Below, piece after piece: positions 18,637-30,800 of a stretch of DNA of 64,000 nt; positions within the stretch are counted from its first letter, which is position 1, and every line of letters begins with the position of its first letter. Source of the DNA: Notoacmeibacter sp. (GTDB taxonomy: Bacteria; Pseudomonadota; Alphaproteobacteria; Rhizobiales; Rhizobiaceae); NCBI GenBank assembly GCA_019912385.1, contig JAIOIW010000038.1, forward strand, positions 56,925 through 120,924. Direction: 5' to 3'. A program made the translations under genes and the position numbers. Under the pieces are notes generated by a model, which saw only the letters and a program-made list of their open reading frames with translations, ran no database searches and had not been told where the DNA came from.

Positions 18637-19580
18637 ACCAGAATGCCTTGCCAGCGGCGTTCGATCTCCTCGCCGCAAAACCGCTCCGCCGCACCGATTG
18701 CGACGATCCGCGCCGGACCCGCGTCATCTCCAGATCCCGATATTACGATCTGCGTTCCGGCACGGTGCACGGTCAGCCACTTGCCGTCTCGCTCCCGCAG
18801 GGTTCCCTTGATCCGCCAGATGCCGCAATCGTCCGTGGCGAGGAAGGCCTTGAGCCGGCCGACATCAACCGCCTCCTCGCCCGACCACGCCCAGGTCGCG
18901 TAGGCCGCGCGGTGATCGCCCGGCAGGATGCGCATGGGCCCCGCCTTGACCGACGTCGAAGCGATATCGGCAGCGGGCGGAGCTTCAAGAGCGAGCTCGG
19001 CAGGCGCCTTTCCGGAACCTGAAAGCGCGATTGTCCGGCCAGGCGCGATTGCCGCGATGCGGTCCAGCGCATGGGTCAAGGCGCCGTCGCCGATGAGGTC
19101 GGTCTTCGTCACGACGACCAGCGACGCCGACCGCAACTGCTGCGCGACGGTGGCACCGTGCAAGGGATCGGAGAGGAGGCTCTCCAGATTAACCGCGTCG
19201 GCGACCGAAACGATGCCGGCATCGGCGAGGTCGGGATCGGCGAGCGCGATGCGATGGATTTTTTCAGGATCGGCAACGCCGCTGGTCTCGATCACCAGCC
19301 GGTCGGGCAGGGGCTTCATGGCCAGGACCCGGTTGATCGCATCCCACAGATCACCGCCAATCGAGCAGCACATGCAACCATTGGCAAGCGCGATGGTCTC
19401 GCCCTGCCGGTTCGCGATAAGGCTGTCATCGAGCGCGATCTCGCCGAAATCATTGACCAGCACGGCGATGCGCAAACCGTGATCGCCAGCCAGGATGGCG
19501 TTGACCAGCGTCGTTTTGCCAGCGCCGAGATAGCCGGCGACGATGGTTGTCGGCAAGGGCAGGCCGGCTTCCATGGTCAT
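18627..19580 (-). CDS. CobW/COG0523-family GTP-binding metallochaperone
   Basis: A G3E-type GTPase (317 aa). Walker A GYLGAGKTTL (16-25), the metal-binding GCMCCSIGG with Cys69, Cys71 and Cys72, the ETSGVADP switch and TKTDL are present, followed by a CobW C-terminal domain. There is no His-rich tail. Family members deliver Zn, Co or Fe. The ATG overlaps the glgX stop by 4 bp, making it the last gene of the glycogen operon, an unusual partner. The start at 19580 excludes a long upstream frame that lies inside glgX. Confidence 0.88.
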   Translation of the reverse strand: MTMEAGLPLPTTIVAGYLGAGKTTLVNAILAGDHGLRIAVLVNDFGEIALDDSLIANRQGETIALANGCMCCSIGGDLWDAINRVLAMKPLPDRLVIETSGVADPEKIHRIALADPDLADAGIVSVADAVNLESLLSDPLHGATVAQQLRSASLVVVTKTDLIGDGALTHALDRIAAIAPGRTIALSGSGKAPAELALEAPPAADIASTSVKAGPMRILPGDHRAAYATWAWSGEEAVDVGRLKAFLATDDCGIWRIKGTLRERDGKWLTVHRAGTQIVISGSGDDAGPARIVAIGAAERFCGEEIERRWQGILVQP

Positions 19581-21550
19581 TTCTGCACGTGCTCCAGCAT
19601 GACGACCACGGAGCGCGCAGGTACTTTGGCGCAGTCCTTCGTTGGCAGTTCGACCGTCCAGCGATATCCCTCCCGAACCGGCAGGTTGAATGCTACAGGC
19701 GCTCGGTTTCGATTGAACAGGGCGGCCATGCGCGGTGTTGCCGGATCGCCGGTTGCCAGCACCATCTGCAGCGTTCCGGCATCGGCGACATGCCAGTCCT
19801 CCGGTGTCAATACCGATCCGTCGGATGCCAGCCACATGACATCGGCAATGCCGGAACCCGGATCTGTCGCGCCATCGAAATATGCCGTCTCGCGCAGGGC
19901 AGGGAAACGTCGGCGCAACGCTGCCAATCGCACCACCCATTCCTCAAGTTCCCGGTCGCGGCCTTCCCAGTCGAGCCAGGTCAGCTCGTTGTCCTGGGCG
20001 TAGGCGTTGTTGTTGCCGCGCTGGGTACGACCGAACTCGTCGCCGGCCGTCAGCAGAACCGTGCCGCGCGACAGGAAAAGGTTCGCCAGCAGCGCCTTCA
20101 GATCGGCCAAGCGCGCTGCGTTCACCGCCGGATCGTCGGTTTCGCCCTCGACGCCGTTGTTCCAGGAAAAATTCTCGTTGTGCCCGTCGCGATTGTGCTC
20201 GCCATTGGCCTCGTTGTGCTTCGCCTCATGAGCGACAAGATCCGCCAGCGCGAAACCGTCATGGGCGGCGATGAAATTGACGCTGCGGGTTTGCCGGCCG
20301 GCGAAGACGTCCGACGATCCGGCGATGCGGGTCGCCAGATGGGGCAGGGCGCAGGCGTCGCTCCGCCAGAACCGGCGCACGTCGTCGCGATAACGGTCAT
20401 TCCATTCAAGGAAGCGATCCGGAAAATTGCCGAGCTGGTAGCCTCCCGGTCCGATGTCCCAGGGCTCGGCGATCAGGACGCGGTCGGCAAGCGCAGGGTG
20501 GTTCGCGATGGCGACCAGGGTTTCGGCCAAGGGATCGAAGCCATGTTTCGCCCGGCCAAGGATCGGCGCGAGATCAAAACGAAAACCGTCGACGCCGGCA
20601 TGACGGACGAAATGGACGAGGCTGTCGACGATCGCTTGCCGGACGGCTGGATGATCGCAGGCAATCGTATTGCCGCAACCGGTATCGTTGACCAGCCGGC
20701 CGCGCCTGCCGGCTGCGTGGCGATACCAGGTGGTGTTGTCGAGGCCGCGAAAAGACAGCGTCGGGCCATGCCGGTCGCTCTCACCTGAATGATTGAAGAC
20801 GAGATCGAGGATCACGCCGATGCCTTCGGCCCGGAGCGCAACGACCGTGTCGCGCAAATCGGCCGTCCCGCCCGGGGCGAGGCGCGGCTCCAGCGCCATG
20901 AAGGTCACCGGATTGTAGCCCCAGGCATTGGCGAGACCAAGCGGCGGCAAATGGCGCTCGTCGATCCAGGCGACGACCGGCATCAGTTCGACCGCCGATA
21001 CGCCGAGCTTCTTGAGATGCGCAACAACGGACGGATGTGTCAGCGCGCGCAGCGTACCGCGTTCGGTTTCTGGCACATCGGGATGACGCATGGTGAGGGC
21101 GCGGACATTGACTTCATAGATCAGTCCGCCGGGTGAAAACAGCGGCGGCGCGTGTCCGATCCCCTTCAGGTTCTCGACGATTGCCTTTGGGACAAGCGGG
21201 GCGGTATCGATGCTTTCAGTCCGGGATAGAGCAAGACGCGGATCGTATATCCAGCGCCGGTCGATCCGCGTGGCATACGGATCCATCAGCAGCTTGTTGG
21301 GATCGAACCAGAGACCGCGGCCGGGATCACAAGGTCCATCGGCGCGAAAGCCGTAGCGTGTTCCGGAACCGACGCCGCCAAGTTCAGCGACAAACCTGGT
21401 GCCCTCGCGCCGCATGGCATGACGGGTGGTTTCCGCGCCATCGTCGTCGAACAGGCACAGATCGACCGCATCGGCAGTTACGGAGCGCACCGAAAATGTG
21501 GTCCCGTTGCCGGTGACCTTCGGTCCGGGCGATCTTGTCGCGTCGCTCAT
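19577..21550 (-). CDS. glgX: Glycogen debranching enzyme GlgX
   Basis: A GH13 enzyme (657 aa) hydrolysing alpha-1,6 branches of phosphorylase-limit glycogen. An N-terminal CBM48-like domain (FSVRSVTADAVDLCLFD) precedes the barrel. Visible blocks include DLVFNHSGESD, GFRFDLAPILGR with the nucleophile Asp, LIAEPWDIGPGGYQLG with the acid Glu, and FIAAHDGFALADLV. The AGDEFGRTQRGNNNAYAQDNE block is GlgX/isoamylase-specific. Pgm ends 7 bp upstream, and the stop overlaps the CobW-type gene. Confidence 0.95.
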   Translation of the reverse strand: MSDATRSPGPKVTGNGTTFSVRSVTADAVDLCLFDDDGAETTRHAMRREGTRFVAELGGVGSGTRYGFRADGPCDPGRGLWFDPNKLLMDPYATRIDRRWIYDPRLALSRTESIDTAPLVPKAIVENLKGIGHAPPLFSPGGLIYEVNVRALTMRHPDVPETERGTLRALTHPSVVAHLKKLGVSAVELMPVVAWIDERHLPPLGLANAWGYNPVTFMALEPRLAPGGTADLRDTVVALRAEGIGVILDLVFNHSGESDRHGPTLSFRGLDNTTWYRHAAGRRGRLVNDTGCGNTIACDHPAVRQAIVDSLVHFVRHAGVDGFRFDLAPILGRAKHGFDPLAETLVAIANHPALADRVLIAEPWDIGPGGYQLGNFPDRFLEWNDRYRDDVRRFWRSDACALPHLATRIAGSSDVFAGRQTRSVNFIAAHDGFALADLVAHEAKHNEANGEHNRDGHNENFSWNNGVEGETDDPAVNAARLADLKALLANLFLSRGTVLLTAGDEFGRTQRGNNNAYAQDNELTWLDWEGRDRELEEWVVRLAALRRRFPALRETAYFDGATDPGSGIADVMWLASDGSVLTPEDWHVADAGTLQMVLATGDPATPRMAALFNRNRAPVAFNLPVREGYRWTVELPTKDCAKVPARSVVVMLEHVQK

Positions 21551-21557
21551 CCCGCGC

Positions 21558-23192
<1,635 letters not shown>

Positions 23193-24635
23193 TCAGTCCT
23201 CGTGGACGAGGGAGCGGTAGAGGTCGGCATAAAGCCGGGCGCTGTGGTTCCATGAAACGTCGGTTTTCATGCCGTTCTTCTGCATCTGCGCCCAGGTTTT
23301 CGGCTCGTGGAAATGCGTGACGGCGCGGGAAATGGTATCCGTCAGCGTATCCGGATTCAGGGGAGCAATTTGAAACCCCGTTGCAACGCCCGCCCCAAGT
23401 GCGGCCGCGTTGGCGTCGATGATGGTATCGGCAAGGCCGCCGGTACGCGCAACAACCGGTATGCATCCATAGCGCAGGCCGTAGAGCTGGGTCAGCCCGC
23501 AAGGCTCGAACCGGGACGGCACGAGGATCGCGTCGGCGCCGCCCTGGACCAGGTGCGACAGAGGCTCGTCATATCCGACAATGATGCCGACGCGTCCGCG
23601 ATGGCGCGCGGCGGCGGCCAACAACTCGTTTTCCAGGCCCTTGTCGCCCGATCCCAGAACCGCCAGCTTTGCGCCGCGGGCAACAATGGCATCGATCGAC
23701 TGGGCAAGGATATCGATCCCTTTCTGCCATGTGAGCCGGCTGACCACCGCCAGTACCGGATCGTCGTCGTCCACGAGACCGAAGCGCTCCGAGATCGCGC
23801 ATTTGTTGGCTGCCCGCCGCTTGAGGGTGCGCGCGGAGTATTGAACAGCGAGATGGGGGTCCATCTCCGGGTTCCAGATATCGGTATCGATGCCGTTGAC
23901 GATACCGTGCAGCGCATCGGTCCGCCCATTCAGCAATCCCTCGAGACCCATGCCAAATTCCGGCGTACGGATCTCGCGCGCATAGCTCGGGCTGACCGCC
24001 GTGATCGCATCGGCCATCTGCAGGCCCGCTTTCAGGAAACCGACCCCGCCGTAATACTCGACGCCATCGATCGACCAGGCCTGCTTCGGCAATTGCAGTT
24101 CGCCGAACACGGAAGCGGCGAACCTGCCCTGGAACGCCAGGTTGTGAACGGTGACCACGGAAGCAGGCCGCACGTTTTCCGACCCGTAACGCAGATAGGC
24201 GAGGGTGAGCGCGGCCTGCCAATCATGGACATGAACCACATCCGGCCGGTAGCCCTTGATTGCGCCCATGGCGACAAGCGCGGCCGCCCTGGAAAAGATC
24301 GCGAAACGCCGCCAGTTGTCCACGTGGTCATTGCCAGACATGTCGGCGTATGGCCCGCCATCGCGGTCGAAAAGCCCCGGAACATCCAGGACGAGCAGGT
24401 CGAGACCGGCGCGATTGGCGGCGAGCAATTTTCCCTTCGCGCCCAGCAGGTTATCGAACCGGACCACCGTGGTTGCCTTGGCGATCTGTTTCATCACCAC
24501 CGGATAGCCGGGAATCATCGTCGTCATGGCCACGCCATGCGCTTTCAATGCCGGCGGCAACGCTCCAGCGACATCGGCAAGCCCTCCGGTCTTGACCAGG
24601 GGAAAGACCTCTGAGGCGACGGAAAGGACTTTCAT
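23193..24635 (-). CDS. glgA: Glycogen synthase (ADP-glucose), GT5
   Basis: Elongates alpha-1,4-glucan from ADP-glucose, 480 aa. The ADP-glucose site [13 protein letters not shown] (about 15-27), HDWQAAL, the NLAFQGRF block and the C-terminal [22 protein letters not shown] with RTGGLADT are all present. The start [15 protein letters not shown] is the standard one and overlaps the glgC stop by 4 bp. Confidence 0.96.
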   Translation of the reverse strand: MKVLSVASEVFPLVKTGGLADVAGALPPALKAHGVAMTTMIPGYPVVMKQIAKATTVVRFDNLLGAKGKLLAANRAGLDLLVLDVPGLFDRDGGPYADMSGNDHVDNWRRFAIFSRAAALVAMGAIKGYRPDVVHVHDWQAALTLAYLRYGSENVRPASVVTVHNLAFQGRFAASVFGELQLPKQAWSIDGVEYYGGVGFLKAGLQMADAITAVSPSYAREIRTPEFGMGLEGLLNGRTDALHGIVNGIDTDIWNPEMDPHLAVQYSARTLKRRAANKCAISERFGLVDDDDPVLAVVSRLTWQKGIDILAQSIDAIVARGAKLAVLGSGDKGLENELLAAAARHRGRVGIIVGYDEPLSHLVQGGADAILVPSRFEPCGLTQLYGLRYGCIPVVARTGGLADTIIDANAAALGAGVATGFQIAPLNPDTLTDTISRAVTHFHEPKTWAQMQKNGMKTDVSWNHSARLYADLYRSLVHED

Positions 24636-25903
24636 GCTTCACTCAGTCCCGCCGCATCGAGCATGTCCTGGGTAATCAGGCAGATACCGCCCGGACTGCG
24701 GTTGAAACGCCTGGCGTCGAGTTCGGGATCCTCACCGACCACCAGTCCGGCCGGGATCTTCACGCCGCGATCGACGACAACGCGGCTGAGCCGGGCATAT
24801 CGCCCGATGACACATTCCGGCAGCACCACCGCCTCGTCGACTTGCGACCACGAACGGGCGAGCACGCCGGTAAACAACAGGCTGCGATTGACCGTCGAGC
24901 CGGAAATGATGCAGTCGCCCGAAACCAGCGACGATATCGCCTGGCCGCGACGGCCGTCTTCGTTGTGCACGAACTTGGCCGGCGGCTTGATTTCCGCATA
25001 GGTCCAGATCGGCCACGACCGGTCGTAGATGTCGAGTTCGGGCAAAATGTCCGTCAGATCGATATTGGCCTGCCAGTAGGCATCGATCGTGCCGACGTCG
25101 CGCCAGTAGGCCTCCTTCTCCGAGGATGCGCGGACGCAAGACTTGGCGAAGCGGTGGGCGACCGCCTTTCCCTCCTTGACGATGTGCGGAATGATGTCCT
25201 TGCCGAAGTCGCGGCTGGAATTGGGATCAGCCGCGTCGCGCCGGAGCTCATCGATCAGGTAGTTCGTGGAGAAGACATAGATGCCCATTGAGGCGAGCGA
25301 ATAATCCGGATTGCCGGGGATACCAGGCGGGTCCTGCGGCTTTTCGACGAACTCGACGATGTTGTCGTTTTCGTCGACGGCCATCACGCCGAAGCCGGAC
25401 GCCTCGCTGCGCGGCACCTCCAGGCACCCGACCGTCACGTCGGCCTTGGCGTTGACGTGCTGGCGCAGCATCAGCTCGTAATCCATTTTATAGATGTGAT
25501 CCCCAGCGAGGATCACCATGTATTCGATGTTGTAGTCCCGGATGATGTCGATGTTCTGGTACACCGCGTCAGCGGTTCCCTCGTACCACTGGCTTTCCGA
25601 AACCCTTTGGCTGGCAGGCAGGATATCGAAGCTCTCGTTTCGCTCCGGCCTCAGAAATCCCCAGCCGCGCTGCAGGTGGCGGATCAGCGAGTGGGCCTTG
25701 TACTGCGTTGCCACGCCGATGCGCCGAATGCCGGAGTTGATGGCGTTTGACAGCGCGAAATCGATGATCCGCGCCTTGCCCCCGAAATAGACCGCAGGCT
25801 TGGCACGCCGGTCGGTCAACTGCTGCAGGCGGCTTCCCCTCCCGCCGGCCAGGACATAGGCCATTGCATTACGCGCCAGCGGCGAGCTGCTTCTTTCTAC
25901 CAT
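24632..25903 (-). CDS. glgC: Glucose-1-phosphate adenylyltransferase
   Basis: Makes ADP-glucose, the committed and allosterically controlled step, 423 aa. The nucleotidyltransferase loop [33 protein letters not shown] is nearly canonical; [23 protein letters not shown] and the left-handed beta-helix C-terminus ([29 protein letters not shown]) follow. The start [21 protein letters not shown] places the loop at about residue 18. glgB ends 18 bp upstream. Confidence 0.96.
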   Translation of the reverse strand: MVERSSSPLARNAMAYVLAGGRGSRLQQLTDRRAKPAVYFGGKARIIDFALSNAINSGIRRIGVATQYKAHSLIRHLQRGWGFLRPERNESFDILPASQRVSESQWYEGTADAVYQNIDIIRDYNIEYMVILAGDHIYKMDYELMLRQHVNAKADVTVGCLEVPRSEASGFGVMAVDENDNIVEFVEKPQDPPGIPGNPDYSLASMGIYVFSTNYLIDELRRDAADPNSSRDFGKDIIPHIVKEGKAVAHRFAKSCVRASSEKEAYWRDVGTIDAYWQANIDLTDILPELDIYDRSWPIWTYAEIKPPAKFVHNEDGRRGQAISSLVSGDCIISGSTVNRSLLFTGVLARSWSQVDEAVVLPECVIGRYARLSRVVVDRGVKIPAGLVVGEDPELDARRFNRSPGGICLITQDMLDAAGLSEA

Positions 25904-25921
25904 CTCGTCCTCCCAACGACC

Positions 25922-28126
25922 TCATGTACAAGCCTGGTACTCAAACATGACCGTGGCCAATGGCGGAAGAACTATCTCGGCAACTCCCTTCGAAGCCTCG
26001 ACATAGCCCATATTGCCCTTGCCCGATCCCCCATAGATTTCCGCATCCGTGTTCAGGATTTCCTGCCATCGGCCGTCTCGCGGTATTGGCACGCGGTAGT
26101 TTTCGCGGAATACCGGCGTGAAGTTTGAGATGACGACAACCGGATTTTTGCCCGGGGCCTTGCGCAGCCAGGCAAAGACCGAATTGTCGTTGTCGTCGGC
26201 GATCAGCCAATCGAAGCCGTCCGGTTCACAGTCGCGCGCATGCAGTGACGGTTTCTCACGATAGGCGCGATTCAGGTCACGGACCAGCCGGCGCATGCCT
26301 TCATGCGGCGGATATTGCAGCAGAGGCCAGTTAAGGGCGCGCGCCTCCGACCATTCGTCCCGCTGGGCGAATTCCTGGCCCATGAACAGCAGCTTCTTGC
26401 CGGGATAGCCCCACATGAAGCCGTAATAGGCGCGCAGATTGGCGAACTTCTGCCAGTCGTCGCCGGGCATCTTGTTGAGCAGGGAGCCCTTTCCGTGGAC
26501 CACCTCGTCATGCGAGAGCGGCAGGACGAAGTTCTCCGAAAAGGCGTAGAGCAGGCCGAACGTTACGTCGTTGTGGTGGTATTTGCGATGGACGGGCTCA
26601 TGCGCCATGTAGCGAAGGGTATCGTTCATGAAGCCCATGTTCCACTTGAAGCCGAAACCCAGCCCGCCTTCATGCACGGGATGGGATACCTTCGGCCACG
26701 AGGTCGACTCCTCCGCGATCGTGACGAATCCGGGATGCGCTCCATACACCGCCTTGTTCATCTCCTGGAGGAAGTGCACGGCCTCGAGATTTTCGCGCCC
26801 ACCCATCTCGTTGGGAATCCACTCGCCTTCCTTGCGCGAGTAGTCGAGGTAAAGCATCGATGCGACGGCATCGACGCGCAGGCCATCGACATGGAATGTC
26901 TCTGCCCAGTAGAGGGCGTTGTTGACCAAGTAGGACACAACCTCGGACCGGCCAAAATTGTAGATTGCCGTGTTCCAGTCGGGATGGAACCCCTTGCGCG
27001 GGTCGGCATGCTCGTAGAGCGCGGTGCCGTCGAAACGTGCGAGCCCGTGCTCGTCCGTCGGAAAATGGGCGGGCACCCAGTCGATCAGCACACCAAGGCC
27101 GGCGCGGTGGGCGCCATCGACGAAGCGCGCCAGGCCGGCCGGCTCGCCGAACCGCGCCGATGGTGCATAGAGACCGATCGTCTGGTAGCCCCAGGAGGGA
27201 TCATACGGGTGTTCGCTGATCGGCAGGAACTCGATATGCGTGAAGCCCATGTCCACGCAGTAGGGAATCAGGCGGTCGGCCAATGCGTCCCAGCTCAGGA
27301 ACCCGCCTCCGTCCGCCCTTTGCCATGACCCGGGATGGACCTCGTAGATCGCGATCGGCTGGCGCCTCGGATCGACGCTGCTCCAGTGATCGCGATGGGC
27401 CTTGTCGCCCCACGCGTGATCGATCGGGGCAGCCGTGATCGAGGCGGTCTCGGGCCGCAGTTGCGAGCGAAACGCGAAAGGATCGGCTTTCAGCGGCAAT
27501 TTGGTGCCGTCGGCGGCGATGATCTCGTATTTATAGGTATGCCCCGCCCCGACATCGGGAATGAAGGTCTCCCATATGCCGGTGTCGAGACGCAGGCGCA
27601 TGACGTTTAGCCGGCCGTCCCAGCCATTGAAATCGCCGACCACCGAAACGCGCCTGGCATTGGGCGCCCAAACGGCAAAATGCAGTCCGTCCACGCCCTC
27701 ATGGCGGATCAGATGGCAGCCCATCTTGTCGAACAGGCGCAGGTGCGAGCCTTCGCGGATGTAGTAGTCGTCCATCGGCCCCAGGACCGGACCGAAACTG
27801 TAGGGATCGGTTACCCACCATTCGCCACCGCTGCTGCGTGCATGATAGCGTAGCGGCTGCCGCTTGCGGATGCGGACGCGACCCTCGAAGAATCCGGCAT
27901 CGTTTGTGCGTTCCAGCGATCCGGTTTCCTTGCCGTCGAGGGTAAAGGCCGTGACGGTCTCAGCGCCGGGGATGAAACACCGCGCGCACAAGCCTTTCGC
28001 ACCGCTGTGCAAGCCGAGTACGCCATAGGGATCAGCGTATTCGCCCGCCATGATCGCCCGCACCACATCGCCGGGCAGCCAGGGCCGGTCAGTCGGCTTT
28101 TGGGGCGGAGCGGATTTCGATTTCAC
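25922..28126 (-). CDS. glgB: 1,4-alpha-glucan branching enzyme
   Basis: A GH13 enzyme (734 aa) introducing alpha-1,6 branches. It has an N-terminal extension and a CBM48 domain (FAVWAPNARRVSVVGDFNGWDGR), then the barrel with DWVPAHFPTDEHGLARFDGT, GLRVDAVASMLYLDYSR (nucleophile Asp) and TIAEESTSWPKVS (acid Glu). The LSHDEVVHGKGSL transition-state block and the FMGQEFAQRDEW motif follow. Length and order fit the full-length form. It lies 26 bp after glgP and is part of the same transcript. Confidence 0.96.
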   Translation of the reverse strand: MKSKSAPPQKPTDRPWLPGDVVRAIMAGEYADPYGVLGLHSGAKGLCARCFIPGAETVTAFTLDGKETGSLERTNDAGFFEGRVRIRKRQPLRYHARSSGGEWWVTDPYSFGPVLGPMDDYYIREGSHLRLFDKMGCHLIRHEGVDGLHFAVWAPNARRVSVVGDFNGWDGRLNVMRLRLDTGIWETFIPDVGAGHTYKYEIIAADGTKLPLKADPFAFRSQLRPETASITAAPIDHAWGDKAHRDHWSSVDPRRQPIAIYEVHPGSWQRADGGGFLSWDALADRLIPYCVDMGFTHIEFLPISEHPYDPSWGYQTIGLYAPSARFGEPAGLARFVDGAHRAGLGVLIDWVPAHFPTDEHGLARFDGTALYEHADPRKGFHPDWNTAIYNFGRSEVVSYLVNNALYWAETFHVDGLRVDAVASMLYLDYSRKEGEWIPNEMGGRENLEAVHFLQEMNKAVYGAHPGFVTIAEESTSWPKVSHPVHEGGLGFGFKWNMGFMNDTLRYMAHEPVHRKYHHNDVTFGLLYAFSENFVLPLSHDEVVHGKGSLLNKMPGDDWQKFANLRAYYGFMWGYPGKKLLFMGQEFAQRDEWSEARALNWPLLQYPPHEGMRRLVRDLNRAYREKPSLHARDCEPDGFDWLIADDNDNSVFAWLRKAPGKNPVVVISNFTPVFRENYRVPIPRDGRWQEILNTDAEIYGGSGKGNMGYVEASKGVAEIVLPPLATVMFEYQACT

Positions 28127-28152
28127 GTGCGCCGGTCCATGTCAATTCGCCC

Positions 28153-30621
28153 TTATATTGTCGGAACGTCCCAGATATCCGCGGCATACTGGCGTATCGT
28201 CCTGTCGGAAGAAAACCATCCCACCCGCGCGGTGTTGAGTATTGCCCTGGCGTTCCAACTTGATGGCGTCGACCATAGATCGTCAACTTCGCGCTGTGCA
28301 CGGCAGTAGTCATCGAAATCGTCGGTGACCATGAACCAGTCGTGGCTCTCGATTGCGCCGATGAGATCGGCATATCGGCCGCGATCGTCCGGCGAAAACG
28401 TACCCGAGCCAATCGCCGACAACGCCTGGGCGAGCTCGGACGAAGCGCCGATCGCTGCGCGCGGATCGCGCCCGGCGGCACGTTTCCTGGCGACCTGCTC
28501 GGCCGTGAGGCCGAATATGAAGATGTTTTCGGCACCGACCCGCTCGCCGATTTCGACGTTCGCGCCGTCGAGCGTGCCGATCGTAATCGCCCCGTTCAAT
28601 GCCAGCTTCATGTTGCCGGTGCCCGACGCCTCCATGCCGGCCGTCGAGATCTGTTCCGACAAATCGGCGGCCGGCACCATGATTTCGGCGAGCGACACGT
28701 TGTAGTTGGGAATGAAAACGACCCTGAGCAGGTCGCCCACCGCCGGGTCGTTATTGATGACCCTGGCGACATCGTTGGCCAGTTTGATGATCATCTTGGC
28801 ATTGTAATAGCTGGGCGCCGCCTTGCCGGCAAAGAACTTCACCCGCGGCGTCCAATCCTTCTCCGGATGCGAGCGGATCTGGTCGTAAAGCGCCACAGCC
28901 TCGATTATGTTCAGCAATTGCCGCTTGTATTCGTGGATTCGCTTGATCTGGATGTCGAACAGGGCGGAAGGATCGACCGTGAGTCCCAAACGCTTGTGAA
29001 CCAGCTTCGCAAGCCGGTTCTTGTTTTCCCGCTTCACCGCCGCGAACTTCTCGACAAAGGCCGGGTCGCCGGAGAAGCGGTCGAGTTCGCCGAGCGCTTC
29101 GGCGTCATCCGTGAAGCGGTCGCCGATCGCATCGCGTATCAGTTCGAACAGAGGCCGGTTGCACTGCATCAGCCAGCGTCGCGGCGTGATACCGTTCGTC
29201 TTGTTGTTGATGCGGTCGGGATAAAGGCGATGCAGGTCCGCGAAAACCGTCTGCTTCATCAGTTCGGTGTGCAGCGCAGACACGCCGTTGACTGAGTGGG
29301 AGCCCAGATAGGCCAGGTTGCCCATGCGAACGCGCCTCTCGCCGCCCTCGTCGATCAGCGAAATCCGGCTGACCGCGTCCGACCCGAATCCCTTTTCCCG
29401 CGCCGCGGTCAGTTCCATGGCATTGATCGCGTAGACGAGTTGCATGTGCCTGGGCAAAAGCCGCTCGAACATCGGGACCGGCCAGCTTTCCAGCGCCTCG
29501 GGCAGTAGCGTGTGATTGGTGTAGGAGAAAACTGCGCGCGCCATGTCCCAGGCCGTATTCAGATCGTAGCCATGGATATCGGTGAGCAGGCGGACGAGTT
29601 CGGTCACGGCAACCGCGGGATGAGTGTCATTGAGCTGGACGGCCACCTTTTGCGGCAGGTTGTCGAGCGCATGATACTGTTGCAGATGCCGGCGGATGAT
29701 GTCCTGCAAAGAAGCGGAGGAGAAGAAGAACTCCTGGCGCAAACGCAGTTCCTGACCGGCGATGTGCGAATCGGCAGGATATAGAACGCGGGTCAGGCGC
29801 TCGGCCTTGTTGCTGTCCTCGAGCGCGCCGTCGTAATCGCCGGCATTGAACTTGTCGAGCAGGATCGGATCGATCGGCTGTGCCGCCCATAGACGCAACG
29901 TGTTGACACGCTTGGCGCGCCAGCCGACGATCGGCGTGTCGTAGGCGGTTGCAATGAACCGCTCCGCCGGTTTCCACGCGAAAACCGGCTCGCGCGAACC
30001 ATCCCGCCTTTTCGGCTCGACCGAACCGCCGAAACCGATCTCGTAGGACGATTCACGCCGTTCGAACTCCCACGGATTGCCATGGGCAAGCCACTCCTCG
30101 GGCAGCTCGACCTGCCACCCGTCGGAAATCTGCTGCCGGAACAAGCCGTGCTGATAACGAATGCCATATCCATAGGCGGGAATATCGACGCTCGCCATCG
30201 ATTCCATGAAGCAGGCGGCGAGCCGCCCGAGCCCGCCATTGCCAAGCGCCGCATCGGGCTCCAGTTCGGCGACGACGTCCAGGTCGACGCCGAGGCTGGC
30301 CAGCGCCTGTTGCATCGATGACATCAGTTCCAGGTTGGAAACGGCATCGCGCATCAGCCGCCCGATCAGGAACTCCAGCGACAGGTAGTAGACGCGCTTG
30401 CTTTCCGTCCGGTAGGCGCGACGGGTCGACTCCATCCAGTGGTCGATGATCCGGTCGCGAATGACTAGGATCGATGCCGTCAGCCAGTCGTGACGCTTGG
30501 CGGCCTTCGCGTCCTTTCCGGTGCTGTATGTCAGCCGTTCGATGATTTCGGCCGCAAGAACCGCAGGTTCGGTCATGCGCGGCGCGGGAGAGGGCAGGGC
30601 GGAAATGTTTTCGATCATCAT
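28153..30621 (-). CDS. glgP: Glycogen phosphorylase
   Basis: A GT35 PLP enzyme (822 aa from the chosen start) releasing glucose 1-phosphate from glycogen. Conserved blocks include YLSLEFLIGRLM, AALGNGGLGRLAACFMES, the KRIHEYKRQLLN loop and the PLP lysine region EASGTGNMKLALNGAITIGTLDGANVEI. The start MMIENISALPSPAP at 30621 is closest to relatives in length; an ATG at 30660 would add 13 residues, and neither has a convincing ribosome site. First gene of the glgP-B-C-A-pgm-X-cobW run. A 16-bp palindrome lies upstream at 30703. Confidence 0.95.
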   Translation of the reverse strand: MMIENISALPSPAPRMTEPAVLAAEIIERLTYSTGKDAKAAKRHDWLTASILVIRDRIIDHWMESTRRAYRTESKRVYYLSLEFLIGRLMRDAVSNLELMSSMQQALASLGVDLDVVAELEPDAALGNGGLGRLAACFMESMASVDIPAYGYGIRYQHGLFRQQISDGWQVELPEEWLAHGNPWEFERRESSYEIGFGGSVEPKRRDGSREPVFAWKPAERFIATAYDTPIVGWRAKRVNTLRLWAAQPIDPILLDKFNAGDYDGALEDSNKAERLTRVLYPADSHIAGQELRLRQEFFFSSASLQDIIRRHLQQYHALDNLPQKVAVQLNDTHPAVAVTELVRLLTDIHGYDLNTAWDMARAVFSYTNHTLLPEALESWPVPMFERLLPRHMQLVYAINAMELTAAREKGFGSDAVSRISLIDEGGERRVRMGNLAYLGSHSVNGVSALHTELMKQTVFADLHRLYPDRINNKTNGITPRRWLMQCNRPLFELIRDAIGDRFTDDAEALGELDRFSGDPAFVEKFAAVKRENKNRLAKLVHKRLGLTVDPSALFDIQIKRIHEYKRQLLNIIEAVALYDQIRSHPEKDWTPRVKFFAGKAAPSYYNAKMIIKLANDVARVINNDPAVGDLLRVVFIPNYNVSLAEIMVPAADLSEQISTAGMEASGTGNMKLALNGAITIGTLDGANVEIGERVGAENIFIFGLTAEQVARKRAAGRDPRAAIGASSELAQALSAIGSGTFSPDDRGRYADLIGAIESHDWFMVTDDFDDYCRAQREVDDLWSTPSSWNARAILNTARVGWFSSDRTIRQYAADIWDVPTI

Positions 30622-30702
30622 GTCAAAGGCTGGTTCGTTGGCGGGAAGGCGTAGCCGCATCCCGAGCCGGACGCATTACTGCGCGAGCCCGGACAGGGGA
30701 GG

Positions 30703-30718
30703 ATGTACACCGGTACAT
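30703..30718. promoter_or_regulatory. Palindrome upstream of glgP, possible operator
   Basis: ATGTAC and GTACAT flank a 4-bp spacer ACCG, a perfect 6-bp-arm inverted repeat about 80-100 bp before the glgP start. It has no T-run, so it is more like a binding site than a terminator. No regulator is assigned. Confidence 0.35.
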
Positions 30719-30800
30719 ATCGCAACTAGCACAGCGGGAGCGAGAATTAAACCGATTAGATCGCAATGAACCGTTCCCGGAAGCGTATTGGCCGGCGGCT

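Noticed and set aside
18627..19940. A longer, 437-residue version of the CobW-type protein
   Set aside because: The extra 120 residues lie inside glgX in another frame, and the GTPase N-terminus MTMEAGLPLPTTIVAGYLGAG begins at 19580.
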